The notes: generated by a model from the sequence alone, not told the origin. A DNA stretch of 64,000 nt from Nonomuraea sp. NEAU-A123 (GCF_018603905.1 NZ_JAHFZZ010000003.1:744001-808000); one strand, 5' to 3'. Counted from the first letter of the stretch, positions 28,824-37,309 are shown. Numbers and translations are program-made.

Positions 28824-29819
28824 ATGGACGCGGTGACACAGATCGCGCGCGCGGTGCTGTACGAGGGCTACCTGCTGTGGCCCTACCGCCGTTCGGCGCT
28901 CAAGAACGCGCAGCGCTGGACCCTGGGCGGCGTCTACCCGGAGCGGTGCGGTGAGACGGGCGACCCCTCGCTGATGCGCACGCAGGTCCTGATTGAGGCG
29001 GACCCGATCGACACCGTCGACGTCCGGGTGTGCTTCCTGCACGCCGTCGCCCGCGAGGTGGCCGGTGAGGACCTCGTGCCGGTCCCGGAGCTGGTGGCCG
29101 GGGGCGAGCGCCACGTGGCCAGGGAGGAGGCGGCCGAACGGGAGGTCGCCGTGTTCGGGCTCGACCTCGCGGGGCTCGTCCAGCAGCCGGCCGTGGTGGA
29201 CATCGACATAGCCGAAGGCGCGGACGTCGAATGGCTGACCGGCCCCGACGGGCAGCGGGCCGGCGCGCTTTCGCGGAGCTGGCAGGCGCTGCGCGGGCGG
29301 ATCGAGATCAGGGCCGAACGCCCGCGGCCCGGCGTCTTCCGGATCACCGTCGAGGTCGGCAACACGACCGGCTGGGCGGGCGAAAGCCGTACCGAGGCGC
29401 TGAAACACACCTTCCTCTCCGCGCACACGGTCCTGCACGCGCCACGCGGACGGTTCGTCTCGCTGACGGACCCGCCGGAGGAGCTGCGGCCCCTGGCGGA
29501 AGGCTGCGACAACGCCGGCGCCTGGCCGGTCATGGTGGGCGAGGAGGGCGAGCGGCACACGATGCTCGCGGCGCCGATCATCCTCTACGACTATCCCCGG
29601 ATCTCCCCGGAGAGTCCCGGAGATCTCTTCGACGCCACCGAGATCGACCAGTTGCTGACCCTGAGCGTGCTCGCCCTGACCGAGGAGGAGCAGCGGGAGA
29701 TCCGCGACGGCGATCCCCGGGCGCGGGAGATCCTCGACCGCTGCGCCTCGCTCTCACCCGATCGGCTCATGCGGCTGCACGGCACCCTACGGAAGGAAGG
29801 ACATGACGGCGACCGATGA
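28824..29819 (+). CDS. Conserved hydrogenase-cluster protein, unknown function
   Basis: 331 residues, soluble. Seen: a conserved-looking N-terminus (VLYEGYLLWPYRRSALKNAQ), a central beta region (VFRITVEVGNTTGWAGESRT), and a patch SLTDPPEELRPLAEGCDNAG followed by HTMLAAPIILYDYPRISPES. I know this type of protein only from its position in actinobacterial uptake-hydrogenase operons. No cofactor motif is evident, and only two or three Cys are present. It overlaps the protease gene by 17 bases. A role in assembly or in linking the enzyme to the respiratory chain is a guess. Confidence 0.65.
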   Translation: MDAVTQIARAVLYEGYLLWPYRRSALKNAQRWTLGGVYPERCGETGDPSLMRTQVLIEADPIDTVDVRVCFLHAVAREVAGEDLVPVPELVAGGERHVAREEAAEREVAVFGLDLAGLVQQPAVVDIDIAEGADVEWLTGPDGQRAGALSRSWQALRGRIEIRAERPRPGVFRITVEVGNTTGWAGESRTEALKHTFLSAHTVLHAPRGRFVSLTDPPEELRPLAEGCDNAGAWPVMVGEEGERHTMLAAPIILYDYPRISPESPGDLFDATEIDQLLTLSVLALTEEEQREIRDGDPRAREILDRCASLSPDRLMRLHGTLRKEGHDGDR

Positions 29820-30585
29820 CTTCTGGGCCCGGATGGAACGACGGGGGCCGGACACCGTGATCGTGGACGGCGCGACGCTCGGCGCGGGCAGCCGGGTGCG
29901 GCTGCGCCCGCGCTCGCGGGCGGACATCTTCGACCTCGCCCTGGACGGCCGGGTCGCCGTCATCGAGAGCGTCGAGCAGGACGAGGCGGGCGGCATCCAT
30001 CTGGCCGTCACTCTTGAGGACGATCCGGGCCGCGACCTGGGAGAGGCGAAGCTGCCCGGGCACCGGTTCTTCTACTCCGCCGAGGAGGTGGAGCCGATCG
30101 TGGCGGACAGCCGGACCGCACGCGTCCTGGTCGCCGGCATCGGCAACATCTTCCTCGGCGACGACGGCTTCGGCGTCGAGGTGGCGCGGCGGCTGTCGGC
30201 CGAGCCGCTGCCCGCCGGGGTGGACGTGGTCGACTTCGGGATCCGCGGCATGGACCTGGCCTACGCCCTGCAACGCGGCTACGACACGGTGATCTTCGTG
30301 GACGCCGCGCCCCGCGGCCACGCTCCCGGCACGCTGACCGTGCTCGAACCGGCGGAGCCGGAGGCGGGCGTGCCCATGGAGACCCACGGCATGGATCCGG
30401 TACGCGTGCTCCGGCTGGCCGCCGAGCTGGGCCGGATACCACCACGGGTGCTCGTCGTCGCCTGCGAACCGGCGACGGTGATGACCGGGGCGCCGGACGA
30501 GGACGTACGGGTCGAACTGAGCGAGCCGGTACGCGCGGCCCTCGGCCCGGCCCTGGAGACGGTCCGGTCCCTTGTCGAGACTTGA
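29803..30585 (+). CDS. Hydrogenase maturation protease (M52 family) with N-terminal extension
   Basis: 260 residues. Seen: residues about 97-250 are the HyaD/HycI-type endopeptidase, with RVLVAGIGNIFLGDDGFG (Ni-sensing Glu/Asp position is Asp), DVVDFGIRGMDLAYAL, IFVDAAPRG and the His of METHGMDP. It should trim the 23-residue tail of the large subunit after nickel insertion. The first ~95 residues form an additional beta-rich domain (VDGATLGAGSRVRLRPRSRA) that is not part of a minimal protease; similar extensions occur in this operon type. Start ATG 29803 with GGAAGGAAGG upstream. Confidence 0.88.
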   Translation: MTATDDFWARMERRGPDTVIVDGATLGAGSRVRLRPRSRADIFDLALDGRVAVIESVEQDEAGGIHLAVTLEDDPGRDLGEAKLPGHRFFYSAEEVEPIVADSRTARVLVAGIGNIFLGDDGFGVEVARRLSAEPLPAGVDVVDFGIRGMDLAYALQRGYDTVIFVDAAPRGHAPGTLTVLEPAEPEAGVPMETHGMDPVRVLRLAAELGRIPPRVLVVACEPATVMTGAPDEDVRVELSEPVRAALGPALETVRSLVET

Positions 30586-30636
30586 TCGAAGTAATCGACG
30601 GACCGGGGTTCCGGAAAACCGAGGAGGTGGAAACGG

Positions 30637-30744
30637 ATGAGGAAGGGGCCTCTGGTGGGGCTGGTGGCGGTGGTCGCGGTGGTCGCGGTGATCGCCGTGC
30701 AATGGCCGGAGATCAAGCGCTATCTGAACATGACAAGGATGTAG
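30637..30744 (+). CDS. 35-aa single-helix membrane peptide of the hydrogenase operon (DUF6893-like)
   Basis: Seen: ATG 30637 with a strong GAGGAGG at 30621-30627. The 35 residues begin MRKGPLVGLVAVVAVVAVIA, one transmembrane helix, and end in a basic Trp/Pro/Tyr tail (VQWPEIKRYLNMTRM). The gene is too short for usual ORF cut-offs and lies in another frame than the spurious longer frame spanning it. Position between the maturation protease and hypA, with only 8 bases to the hypA start, supports its reality. It could tether the hydrogenase or a maturation factor to the membrane (inference). Confidence 0.75.
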   Translation: MRKGPLVGLVAVVAVVAVIAVQWPEIKRYLNMTRM

Positions 30745-30752
30745 GGCAGTTC

Positions 30753-31115
30753 ATGCATGAGATAGGAATGTGCGAGGGACTGGTCGACCTGGTCCGTCAG
30801 CACGCGGACGGCCGGCGGGTGGCCGGCGTGCGGGTCCGGATCGGCGCCCGCCATGCCGTCGTCGGTGAGGCGTTCGACCAGGCCTTCGCGTTCGCGGCCC
30901 TGGGCAGCGCGGCCGAGGGCGCCGCCCTCGACCTCGTCGTCACGCCCGTCACCGTGGACTGCGGCACCTGCGGCCACACGTCGGAGTCCGTCGACGTGCT
31001 CGCCGTCTGCCCGCGGTGCGGCGACGACGACGTGGCCGTCCACGGCGGCGACGAGCTGGTCCTCGAATCGGTCCAGTTCGAGGGGGAAGCCGATGTGCCT
31101 CGGGATTCCCGGTGA
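30753..31115 (+). CDS. hypA: Hydrogenase nickel-insertion protein HypA
   Basis: 120 residues. Seen: an N-terminal Met-His-Glu (MHEIGMCEGL), where His2 binds nickel, and a zinc-binding pair of motifs CGTCGH and CPRCG. HypA works with HypB to load nickel into the large subunit; no hypB is visible in this window. I start at ATG 30753 because the family needs Met-His at the very N-terminus; the frame extends upstream without meaning. It overlaps hypC by 23 bases. Confidence 0.92.
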   Translation: MHEIGMCEGLVDLVRQHADGRRVAGVRVRIGARHAVVGEAFDQAFAFAALGSAAEGAALDLVVTPVTVDCGTCGHTSESVDVLAVCPRCGDDDVAVHGGDELVLESVQFEGEADVPRDSR

Positions 31116-31365
31116 GCTCGTGGGGACCGTCGAGGAGTTCACCGACCTCGCCATGGTGGACGTCAGCGGAGTACGCCGCCGCATCAACATGGGGCTGCTC
31201 GCCGACGACGACCTCAAGCCCGGCGACTGGGTGCTCGTCCACGTGGGATTCGCCCTGTCGAAGATCTCCGAGTCCGAGGCCAAGGCCGTGATGGACATGC
31301 TGCACGGGATCGGGCAGGCGTACACCGACGAGATCGACGCGCTCAAGGAATCGGACATCTCATGA
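31093..31365 (+). CDS. hypC: Hydrogenase assembly chaperone HypC
   Basis: 90 residues. Seen: N-terminal MCLGIPGEL, where Cys2 carries the Fe(CN)2CO precursor together with HypD, and the typical GDWVLVHVGFALSKI beta core. It overlaps hypA by 23 bases and ends 21 bases before hypD. A second HypC-like module is fused to a SIS protein at 36545 on the other strand. Confidence 0.93.
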   Translation: MCLGIPGELVGTVEEFTDLAMVDVSGVRRRINMGLLADDDLKPGDWVLVHVGFALSKISESEAKAVMDMLHGIGQAYTDEIDALKESDIS

Positions 31366-31386
31366 CCCTCGTCTGCAAGGAGCCCG

Positions 31387-32514
31387 ATGCGATTCGTCGA
31401 TGAGTTCCGCGACGCCGAAACGGCCCGGGCGCTGGCGGCGCGGATATCGGCCCGGTGCGAGCCGGGACGCCGGTACAAGTTCATGGAGGTGTGCGGCGGA
31501 CACACGCACACCATCTACAAACACGGCATCGAGGACTACCTGCCGGAGGCCGTGACGCTCGTACACGGGCCGGGCTGTCCCGTCTGCGTCATCCCCATGG
31601 GACGGGTGGACGACGCCATCCACATCGCCCGTCAGCCCGATGTGATCATGACCTCGTTCGGCGACATGATGCGGGTGCCCGGGGGCGAGTCCACGTTCCT
31701 CGACGCCAAGGCAGAGGGCGCGGACATCCGGATGGTCTACTCGCCCCTCGACGCGCTCAAGATCGCCCGGACGCATCCGGACCGGCGGGTCGTGTTCATG
31801 GCGATCGGCTTCGAGACCACGGCGCCGTCGACGGCGGTGACCGTGCTGCGGGCGGCCGAGGAAGGCATCGAGAACTTCTCCGTCTTCTGCAACCACGTCC
31901 TGATCATCCCGGCCATCAAGGCGATACTCGACTCGCCCGACCTGCGGCTCGACGGCTTCATCGGGCCCGGCCACGTCTCCACGATCATCGGCTGCCGGCC
32001 GTACGAGTTCATCGCGCGCGACTACCGGCAGCCGTTCGTGGTTGCCGGGTTCGAGCCGCTCGACATCCTCCACTCGGTCGACATGCTCCTCGGCCAGCTC
32101 GCCGAGGGCCGTGGCGAGGTGGAGAACCAGTACGCGCGGGTGGTGCCTTGGGACGGCAACCGGATCGCCATGGAGGCGATCGGGACGGTGATGCGCGTAC
32201 GCCCGCACTTCGAATGGCGCGGGCTCGGCTTCATCTCCCACTCGGCGCTGGGCATGGCCGAGGAGTACGCCGCCTTCGACGCGGAGCGGATATTCGACAT
32301 CCCCGGTACGCGCATCGCCGATCCCAAGGCGTGCCAGTGCGGTGAAGTGCTCAAGGGCGTGCTCAAACCGTGGGAGTGCAAGGTGTTCGGCACCGCGTGC
32401 ACCCCTGAGACGCCGATCGGGACCTGCATGGTCTCGTCGGAGGGGGCGTGCGCGGCGTACTACAACTTCGGCCGGTTCAGCCGGGAACGAGTGCGGGAGG
32501 CGACCCGGGCATGA
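31387..32514 (+). CDS. hypD: Hydrogenase Fe-cyanide assembly protein HypD
   Basis: 375 residues. Seen: the CGGHTHT and HGPGCPVCV motifs near residues 36-70, the GFETTAPSTA loop, GPGHVSTIIGC, and the C-terminal Cys cluster (KACQCGEVLKG ... CKVFGTACTPETPIGTCMVSSEGACAAYY) that holds the [4Fe-4S] centre. HypD with HypC builds the Fe(CN)2CO unit. Start ATG 31387 with AAGGAG upstream; ATGA overlap with hypE. Confidence 0.95.
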   Translation: MRFVDEFRDAETARALAARISARCEPGRRYKFMEVCGGHTHTIYKHGIEDYLPEAVTLVHGPGCPVCVIPMGRVDDAIHIARQPDVIMTSFGDMMRVPGGESTFLDAKAEGADIRMVYSPLDALKIARTHPDRRVVFMAIGFETTAPSTAVTVLRAAEEGIENFSVFCNHVLIIPAIKAILDSPDLRLDGFIGPGHVSTIIGCRPYEFIARDYRQPFVVAGFEPLDILHSVDMLLGQLAEGRGEVENQYARVVPWDGNRIAMEAIGTVMRVRPHFEWRGLGFISHSALGMAEEYAAFDAERIFDIPGTRIADPKACQCGEVLKGVLKPWECKVFGTACTPETPIGTCMVSSEGACAAYYNFGRFSRERVREATRA

Positions 32515-33584
32515 CCACGGAGAAGCAGGTCCTCGACCGGATCGAGCGCATCCGGCGCCGCCGCCCGGTGGTGCGGGAGGAACGGATCACGCTGGCGCAC
32601 GGCTCCGGCGGCAAGGCGACCCGGAACCTGATCGACGCGATCTTCCTGGAGGCGTTCCGCAATCCGCTGCTCGCCCCGCTGGAGGACGGGGCCACGCTGG
32701 CGCTCGACGGCTCGCGCGCGGTGTTCACCACGGACGCGTTCGTGGTCTCCCCGCTGTTCTTCCCCGGCGGCGACATCGGCGACCTGGCGGTCAACGGCAC
32801 CGTCAACGACCTCGCGGTATGCGGCGCCCGCCCGCTGTATCTGTCCGCCGGGTTCATCCTCGAAGAGGGGTTCCCGATCGGCGACCTGCGGCGGATCGTC
32901 GCCTCGATGGCCGCCGCGGCCGAGGCGGCGGGCGTCTCGATCGTCACCGGCGACACCAAGGTCGTCCAGCGGGGGAAGGCCGACGGGTGTTATGTCACCA
33001 CTGCGGGCGTCGGCGTCGTGGACCGCCCCGGCACGCCGTCCATCTCCGCGGCCCAGCCCGGCGACGCGGTCATCGTGTCCGGTCCGATCGGTGAGCACGG
33101 CGTGGCCATCATGCTGGCCCGCGGCGAGCTCGGCATCGAGGCGGACACGCTCTCGGACACCGCCCCGCTGAACGGGCTGGTGGCCGACCTCCTGGACGCC
33201 CTGCCCACGCAGGTGCGGACGTTGCGGGATGCCACCCGAGGCGGCGTGGCCACTGTGCTGAACGAGGTGGCGACCGCCTCGGGCGTCACCGTGGTGATGG
33301 ACGAGGAGTCCGTACCGGTCCAGCCGGCGGTCACCGGTGTGTGCGAGCTACTCGGGATCGACCCGCTGTACGTCGCCTGCGAGGGCCGGCTGGTCGCCGT
33401 CGTGGACGGCGAGCACGCCGAGCGGGCGGTCGAGATCATGCGGAGCCATCCGGTCGGCGCCGGAGCCGCGATCATCGGCTGGGTGGGGGAGGACCCGCCC
33501 GGCCTGGTGCTGCTGAAGACCTCCTTCGGCGGCACCCGCATCGTGGACATGCTGGTCGGCGACCCACTGCCACGCATCTGCTGA
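32511..33584 (+). CDS. hypE: Hydrogenase cyanide-ligand protein HypE
   Basis: 357 residues. Seen: AHGSGGKATRNLI, the FTTDAFVVSPLFFPGGDIG ATP-binding region of PurM-like enzymes, and the C-terminal Pro-Arg-Ile-Cys, whose Cys accepts carbamoyl from HypF and is dehydrated to thiocyanate. It is the last gene of the forward hydrogenase operon. Its final 237 bases are overlapped on the other strand by an extended hypF reading frame. Confidence 0.95.
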   Translation: MTTEKQVLDRIERIRRRRPVVREERITLAHGSGGKATRNLIDAIFLEAFRNPLLAPLEDGATLALDGSRAVFTTDAFVVSPLFFPGGDIGDLAVNGTVNDLAVCGARPLYLSAGFILEEGFPIGDLRRIVASMAAAAEAAGVSIVTGDTKVVQRGKADGCYVTTAGVGVVDRPGTPSISAAQPGDAVIVSGPIGEHGVAIMLARGELGIEADTLSDTAPLNGLVADLLDALPTQVRTLRDATRGGVATVLNEVATASGVTVVMDEESVPVQPAVTGVCELLGIDPLYVACEGRLVAVVDGEHAERAVEIMRSHPVGAGAAIIGWVGEDPPGLVLLKTSFGGTRIVDMLVGDPLPRIC

Positions 33585-35900
33585 CGCTCGGTCCCGCTGC
33601 CGCGAATCTGCCGACGCTCGGTCCCGAGCGCCGGCAGATGACGCTCTGTCCCGAGCCCCCGCCACTGCGGCCTGCCCGAGACTGATGCCGCCGTCGTTGC
33701 AGGGCACGCGCCGGTGCAGCAGTACGCGCAGGCCGTGGCGGCGCAGCCCGTCGACCACGGCGCCGAGCAGGAGGGTGTTGCAGAACACCCCGCCGGACAG
33801 CGCGGCCACCTCCAGACCGGTGGCGGCCGCGACCCGGGTCGCCGCCGTCACCACCGCCGTGGCCAGCCCGTGGTGGAACCTCGCCGCGATCACCTCCGGC
33901 GCCTCTCCCCGGCGCAGGTCGCTGACGACCGCGCGGATCAGATCGGTGGTACGGATGACCGTCCCGGCGACGGTGACCGGATACCCGCCGCGGACCCCCG
34001 GGTCCGCCCGCTGCTCCAGCTCCACCGCCGCCTGTCCGTCGTAGGTGATCGTGTCTCTGACCCCGAGGAGCGCGGACACCGCGTCGAACAGCCGGCCCGC
34101 GCTCGACGTCACCTGGCCGGCCGGGCCGTTCGCCACGAGGGCCGCCACGGCCGGCCACCGGTCCTGGTTGCGGCGGACCACTCCGAGGTCGTCGAAGGAG
34201 CCGGGGCCGAACGCGCTGTGCAGGAAGGCCGCGGCCATCCGCCAGGGCTGCCGGATCGCCGTGACGCCGCCGGGCATCGGCACCGGCTCCAGATGCCCCG
34301 CCCGCTCGAAGGCCGCCAGGTCGGCCACGAGCAGCTCGCCGCCCCAGATCGTGCCGTCCGTGCCGTAGCCCGTACCGTCGAGGGCGATGCCGACGACCGG
34401 GCCGGTCTCGCCGTTGTCGGCCAGGCAGGACGCGATGTGGGCGTGGTGGTGCTGCACGCCGAGCGGCTGAACGCCGTCGAGGGTGAGGGCGTACTTGGTG
34501 GACAGGTACTCCGGGTGAAGGTCGTGGACCACCACCTCCGGCTCGATCCCGAACAGCCGCCGGAAATGGGCGACCCCGCCGGCGAAGGCCTGCATCGTCG
34601 CGTAGTTCTCCAGGTCGCCCAGATGCTGGGAGACGAACGCGTGGCTCCCCGTGGCCAGGCAGAACGTGCTCTTGAGCTGCGCTCCGCACGCGAGAACCGG
34701 CCGGGGGAACGCCCAGGGCAGCGCGATCGGCGCGGGCGCGTGCCCACGGGCTCGCCGTACCGGAACCTCCGTGTCACGAAAAATCCGGACCACCGAGTCG
34801 TCGAGCCCCGTGTGGATCGGCCGATCGTGGGTGAGGAAGGCGTCGGCGGCCAGCCGCCGCGCGTCCTCGTCGCGGTGCGCGATGGGCTCACCGGACAGAT
34901 TTCCGCTGGTCAGCACATAGGGGCGGCCCAGCTCCCTGGCCAGCAGATGATGCAGAGGCGTGTACGGCAGCAGCACGCCGAGGTCCCGGTTGCCGGGCGC
35001 CACCGAGGCGGCGATGGGGCAGCCGGGGCGCCGCGGCAGCAGCACGATCGGGCGGCGCGGGCCGGTGAGGGCAGCCACCACCCCGCTCGCCGCACCGTCC
35101 AGATCACACAGCTCTCGTACGGCGGCCAGGTCCGGCGCCATCACGGCGAACGCCTTGTCCCCGCGGTGTTTGCGGGCCCGCAGCGCCGCGACCGCGTCCT
35201 CGTCGGCGGCGTCCACCGCGAGGTGGTGGCCCCCGAGTCCCTTCACCGCGAGGACGGATCCGCTGCCGAGCAGCCCCGCCGCCTCGGCCACCGGGTCACC
35301 CGCGATCACCGCGCCGCCGGACGTGTGCAGCGTGAGCGTGGGACCGCAGCCGGGGCAGCACACCGGCTGGGCGTGGAAGCGGCGATCACCGGGATCCCGA
35401 TATTCGGCCTCGCATGCCGTACACATGGCGAAGCGCCGCATGGTGGTGGCGGCGCGGTCGTACGGCACCGACGTGATGATCGTGAACCTGGGACCGCAGT
35501 TGGTGCAGTTGACAAAGGGGTACCGGTAGCGGCGGTCGGCCGGATCGAACAGCTCGGCCAGGCAGTCGTCGCAGGTCGCCGCGTCCGGTGACACCTGCGC
35601 GCGGCGGGATCCGCCGGTCACGCTCTGGACGATCCGGAAGCCGTTGGCGCCGGTGGGCGACACCGGTGCCACGCTCACCCGGTCCACGACCGCCAGCTCG
35701 GGCGGGTTCCGGCGGACCGCCTCGATCAGCGCGGTCACCGCCTCCGGAGGGCCTTCCACCTCGATGAACACCCCGGAGCCGTCGTTGGCGACCGTGCCCG
35801 ACAGGCCGTACCGGATGGCCACGCCGTGGACGAACGGCCGGAACCCCACGCCCTGGACGATGCCCTCGACCCGGATCCGGGAGCGCACGATCCGGTCCAA
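33348..35900 (-). CDS. hypF: Carbamoyltransferase HypF with abnormal C-terminal extension
   Basis: 850 residues; makes the carbamoyl-AMP used by HypE for cyanide ligands. Seen: an acylphosphatase domain (RVEGIVQGVGFRPFVHG), two zinc-finger-like Cys sets (CDDCLAELF ... CTNCGPRF and CTACEAEY ... CCPGC), a YrdC-like domain and a Kae1-like domain ending NDGGISLGQAAVAG. A normal HypF would end there, at about 748 residues. Instead about 102 further residues follow: a short Arg-Asp-Arg-Ala-Ser repeat and then the antisense of hypE. The stop has probably been lost. Start TTG 35900 just after the SIS gene stop, with GAGGCGG upstream; GTG 35888 is an alternative. Confidence 0.9.
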   Translation of the reverse strand: MDRIVRSRIRVEGIVQGVGFRPFVHGVAIRYGLSGTVANDGSGVFIEVEGPPEAVTALIEAVRRNPPELAVVDRVSVAPVSPTGANGFRIVQSVTGGSRRAQVSPDAATCDDCLAELFDPADRRYRYPFVNCTNCGPRFTIITSVPYDRAATTMRRFAMCTACEAEYRDPGDRRFHAQPVCCPGCGPTLTLHTSGGAVIAGDPVAEAAGLLGSGSVLAVKGLGGHHLAVDAADEDAVAALRARKHRGDKAFAVMAPDLAAVRELCDLDGAASGVVAALTGPRRPIVLLPRRPGCPIAASVAPGNRDLGVLLPYTPLHHLLARELGRPYVLTSGNLSGEPIAHRDEDARRLAADAFLTHDRPIHTGLDDSVVRIFRDTEVPVRRARGHAPAPIALPWAFPRPVLACGAQLKSTFCLATGSHAFVSQHLGDLENYATMQAFAGGVAHFRRLFGIEPEVVVHDLHPEYLSTKYALTLDGVQPLGVQHHHAHIASCLADNGETGPVVGIALDGTGYGTDGTIWGGELLVADLAAFERAGHLEPVPMPGGVTAIRQPWRMAAAFLHSAFGPGSFDDLGVVRRNQDRWPAVAALVANGPAGQVTSSAGRLFDAVSALLGVRDTITYDGQAAVELEQRADPGVRGGYPVTVAGTVIRTTDLIRAVVSDLRRGEAPEVIAARFHHGLATAVVTAATRVAAATGLEVAALSGGVFCNTLLLGAVVDGLRRHGLRVLLHRRVPCNDGGISLGQAAVAGARDRASSAGARDRASADSRQRDRASADAWQWVADQHVHDAGAAEGGLQQHQAGRVLPHPADDRGSGADRMAPHDLDRPLGVLAVHDGDQPALAGDVQRVDPE
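33583..33653. repeat. Three copies of a 14-bp direct repeat between hypE and hypF
   Basis: GACGCTCGGTCCCG occurs at 33583-33596 and 33613-33626, and with one change (GACGCTCTGTCCCG) at 33640-33653. The spacings are 30 and 27 bases, so the frame of hypF is kept; on that strand it codes for repeated Arg-Asp-Arg-Ala-Ser. The repeat begins exactly at the hypE stop and lies where the hypF stop would be expected. Confidence 0.75.
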
Positions 35901-35903
35901 CGG

Positions 35904-36548
35904 TCAGGCCGCCTCGTCCAGCGCCCGCTGGACCGACTCCCACAGCACATGGCACACGGTGGCCTGCGCCTCCTGAATCCGATGGACGGACGAGGACGGG
36001 ATGACCAGCAGGTGGTCGACGGCACCGCACTCGGCCAGTTGGCCGCCCCCCGAGCCGGCGAGCCCGACCGTCACCATGCCGAGGCGCTTGGCCTCCTGGA
36101 GTCCACGCACCACGTTCACCGAGCCGCCGCTCGTCGAGATCCCCATCGCGATGTCCGCACCGGTGCCCAGGGCGGCGAGCTGCCGGGCGAAGACCGCGTC
36201 GAAGCCGATGTCGTTGGTGAGCGCGGTCAGCAGCGCGATGTCGGCCGTCAGCGACATGGCCGGCAGCCCGCGGTGCCCGTCTCCCGGCGCGAGGAACAGG
36301 TGGGCCACCGCCTGCGCGTCGGTGCTGCTGCCGCCGTTGCCGAAGGCGAACAGGCGGCCCCCGCCGGCGAACGCCTCGGCGAGCGCTTCGCCGCACGCGG
36401 CGATCCGCGGACCGAACAGGGTGAGCACCTCCCGCCGCAGCGCGACGATCTCCCGAGCCTTCTCCACCGTGGACCGGGTCACCGTGTCCAGCAGCGGTTC
36501 GGCGTCGCTCTCGGCTGCGGACAGGAAAGGGTAGAGCGCGTCGGTCAC
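35904..36548 (-). CDS. SIS-domain phosphosugar isomerase-like protein (GmhA-like)
   Basis: 214 residues. Seen: the sugar-isomerase signature RLFAFGNGGSSTDAQAVAHLF, then DIAMGISTSGGSVNVVRGLQ and AKRLGMVTVGLAGSGGG. This is the layout of sedoheptulose-7-phosphate isomerase. It sits between a SIS-HypC fusion and hypF, which argues for a job in hydrogenase maturation rather than lipopolysaccharide synthesis (inference). Start GTG 36548 overlaps the previous stop (GTGA) and has GGAGAGAAGG upstream. The longer open frame is not supported. Confidence 0.85.
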   Translation of the reverse strand: MTDALYPFLSAAESDAEPLLDTVTRSTVEKAREIVALRREVLTLFGPRIAACGEALAEAFAGGGRLFAFGNGGSSTDAQAVAHLFLAPGDGHRGLPAMSLTADIALLTALTNDIGFDAVFARQLAALGTGADIAMGISTSGGSVNVVRGLQEAKRLGMVTVGLAGSGGGQLAECGAVDHLLVIPSSSVHRIQEAQATVCHVLWESVQRALDEAA

Positions 36549-37309
36549 GGCCTTCTCTCCACTACCGCGATGGCCTCTTTCGCGTGCACCAGGACCACGT
36601 CGCCCGCCCGCACGTCGACCAGCCGCACGCTGATCTCCTCTTCGCCGTCGGGGGTGTCGGCCAGCGCGAGGTGTCCGGGCCGCAGGGCGGTGATCCGGAC
36701 GGGTACGGCCGCGTCCGAGCAGGTCACGCATACCTCGTCCGGGCACTCCTCCGTCAGCCGGGGGTCGTTCAAGAACACGTGCACCAACTCCCAGAGGACG
36801 TGATATGTCGTCATATGGATCTCTCGGGCGATCAGCGGATCACGGCTGCGCGCCACGAGAAGGTGATCGACCACCGGCAGGTCGACGCCGGTCTTCGTCA
36901 GCGCGAGCGTCATCATGCCCAGGTCGTGCGCCGCCGCGAGCCCCGCCGCCACCTCGCCGCCGGCCTCGTCGATCGTGATGCCCACCGCGATGTCCCCGGC
37001 CCGCCCGAGCAGCCGCAACTGGCTCGCGAAGACTCCCGCGTGGGCGAGCCCGCTCAGCGCCGACGCGTCGTTGGCCAGCGAGACAGCCGGCAGCGCCCGC
37101 TTCCCCACGATCACCGGATGAACGAACTCCACCGCGAGATGCGCCGCGTCGGCCGCCGACTGGCCGGTGCCGAAACTCAGCAGCCGCCCGCCCCGCTGGA
37201 ATCGCCGGGCCACGTCCTGACACGCTCGGGCGATCGGCTCGGCATCCTCCGCCAGCGCGAGGCCCGCCGCGTCCCGTTCCTGAAGAGACGTGCCGAGAAC
37301 GTGTGTCAT
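36545..37309 (-). CDS. SIS domain fused to a HypC/HupF-like domain
   Basis: 254 residues. Seen: residues about 1-180 form a GmhA-like SIS domain (RLLSFGTGQSAADAAHLAVE, GDIAVGITIDEAGGEVAAGL, LGMMTLALTKTG). Residues about 188-254 resemble HypC: CVTCSDAAVPVRITAL aligns with the N-terminal Cys region, and VRAGDVVLVHAKEAIAVVE with the GDYVLVHxGFAI core. The HypC Cys, normally residue 2, is therefore internal. It is paired with a second SIS gene and hypF. A hydrogenase-maturation role is inferred; the SIS ligand is unknown. Start ATG 37309 with AAAGGA upstream. Confidence 0.82.
   Translation of the reverse strand: MTHVLGTSLQERDAAGLALAEDAEPIARACQDVARRFQRGGRLLSFGTGQSAADAAHLAVEFVHPVIVGKRALPAVSLANDASALSGLAHAGVFASQLRLLGRAGDIAVGITIDEAGGEVAAGLAAAHDLGMMTLALTKTGVDLPVVDHLLVARSRDPLIAREIHMTTYHVLWELVHVFLNDPRLTEECPDEVCVTCSDAAVPVRITALRPGHLALADTPDGEEEISVRLVDVRAGDVVLVHAKEAIAVVERRP

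Noticed and set aside
28824..29819. Reading the 331-aa hydrogenase-operon protein as HypB
   Set aside because: No P-loop GTPase motif and no His-rich nickel tail are present.
33583..33653. CRISPR-like array
   Set aside because: Only three short 14-bp copies with spacers of 16 and 13 bases and no cas genes; it is a small coding repeat at the end of hypF.
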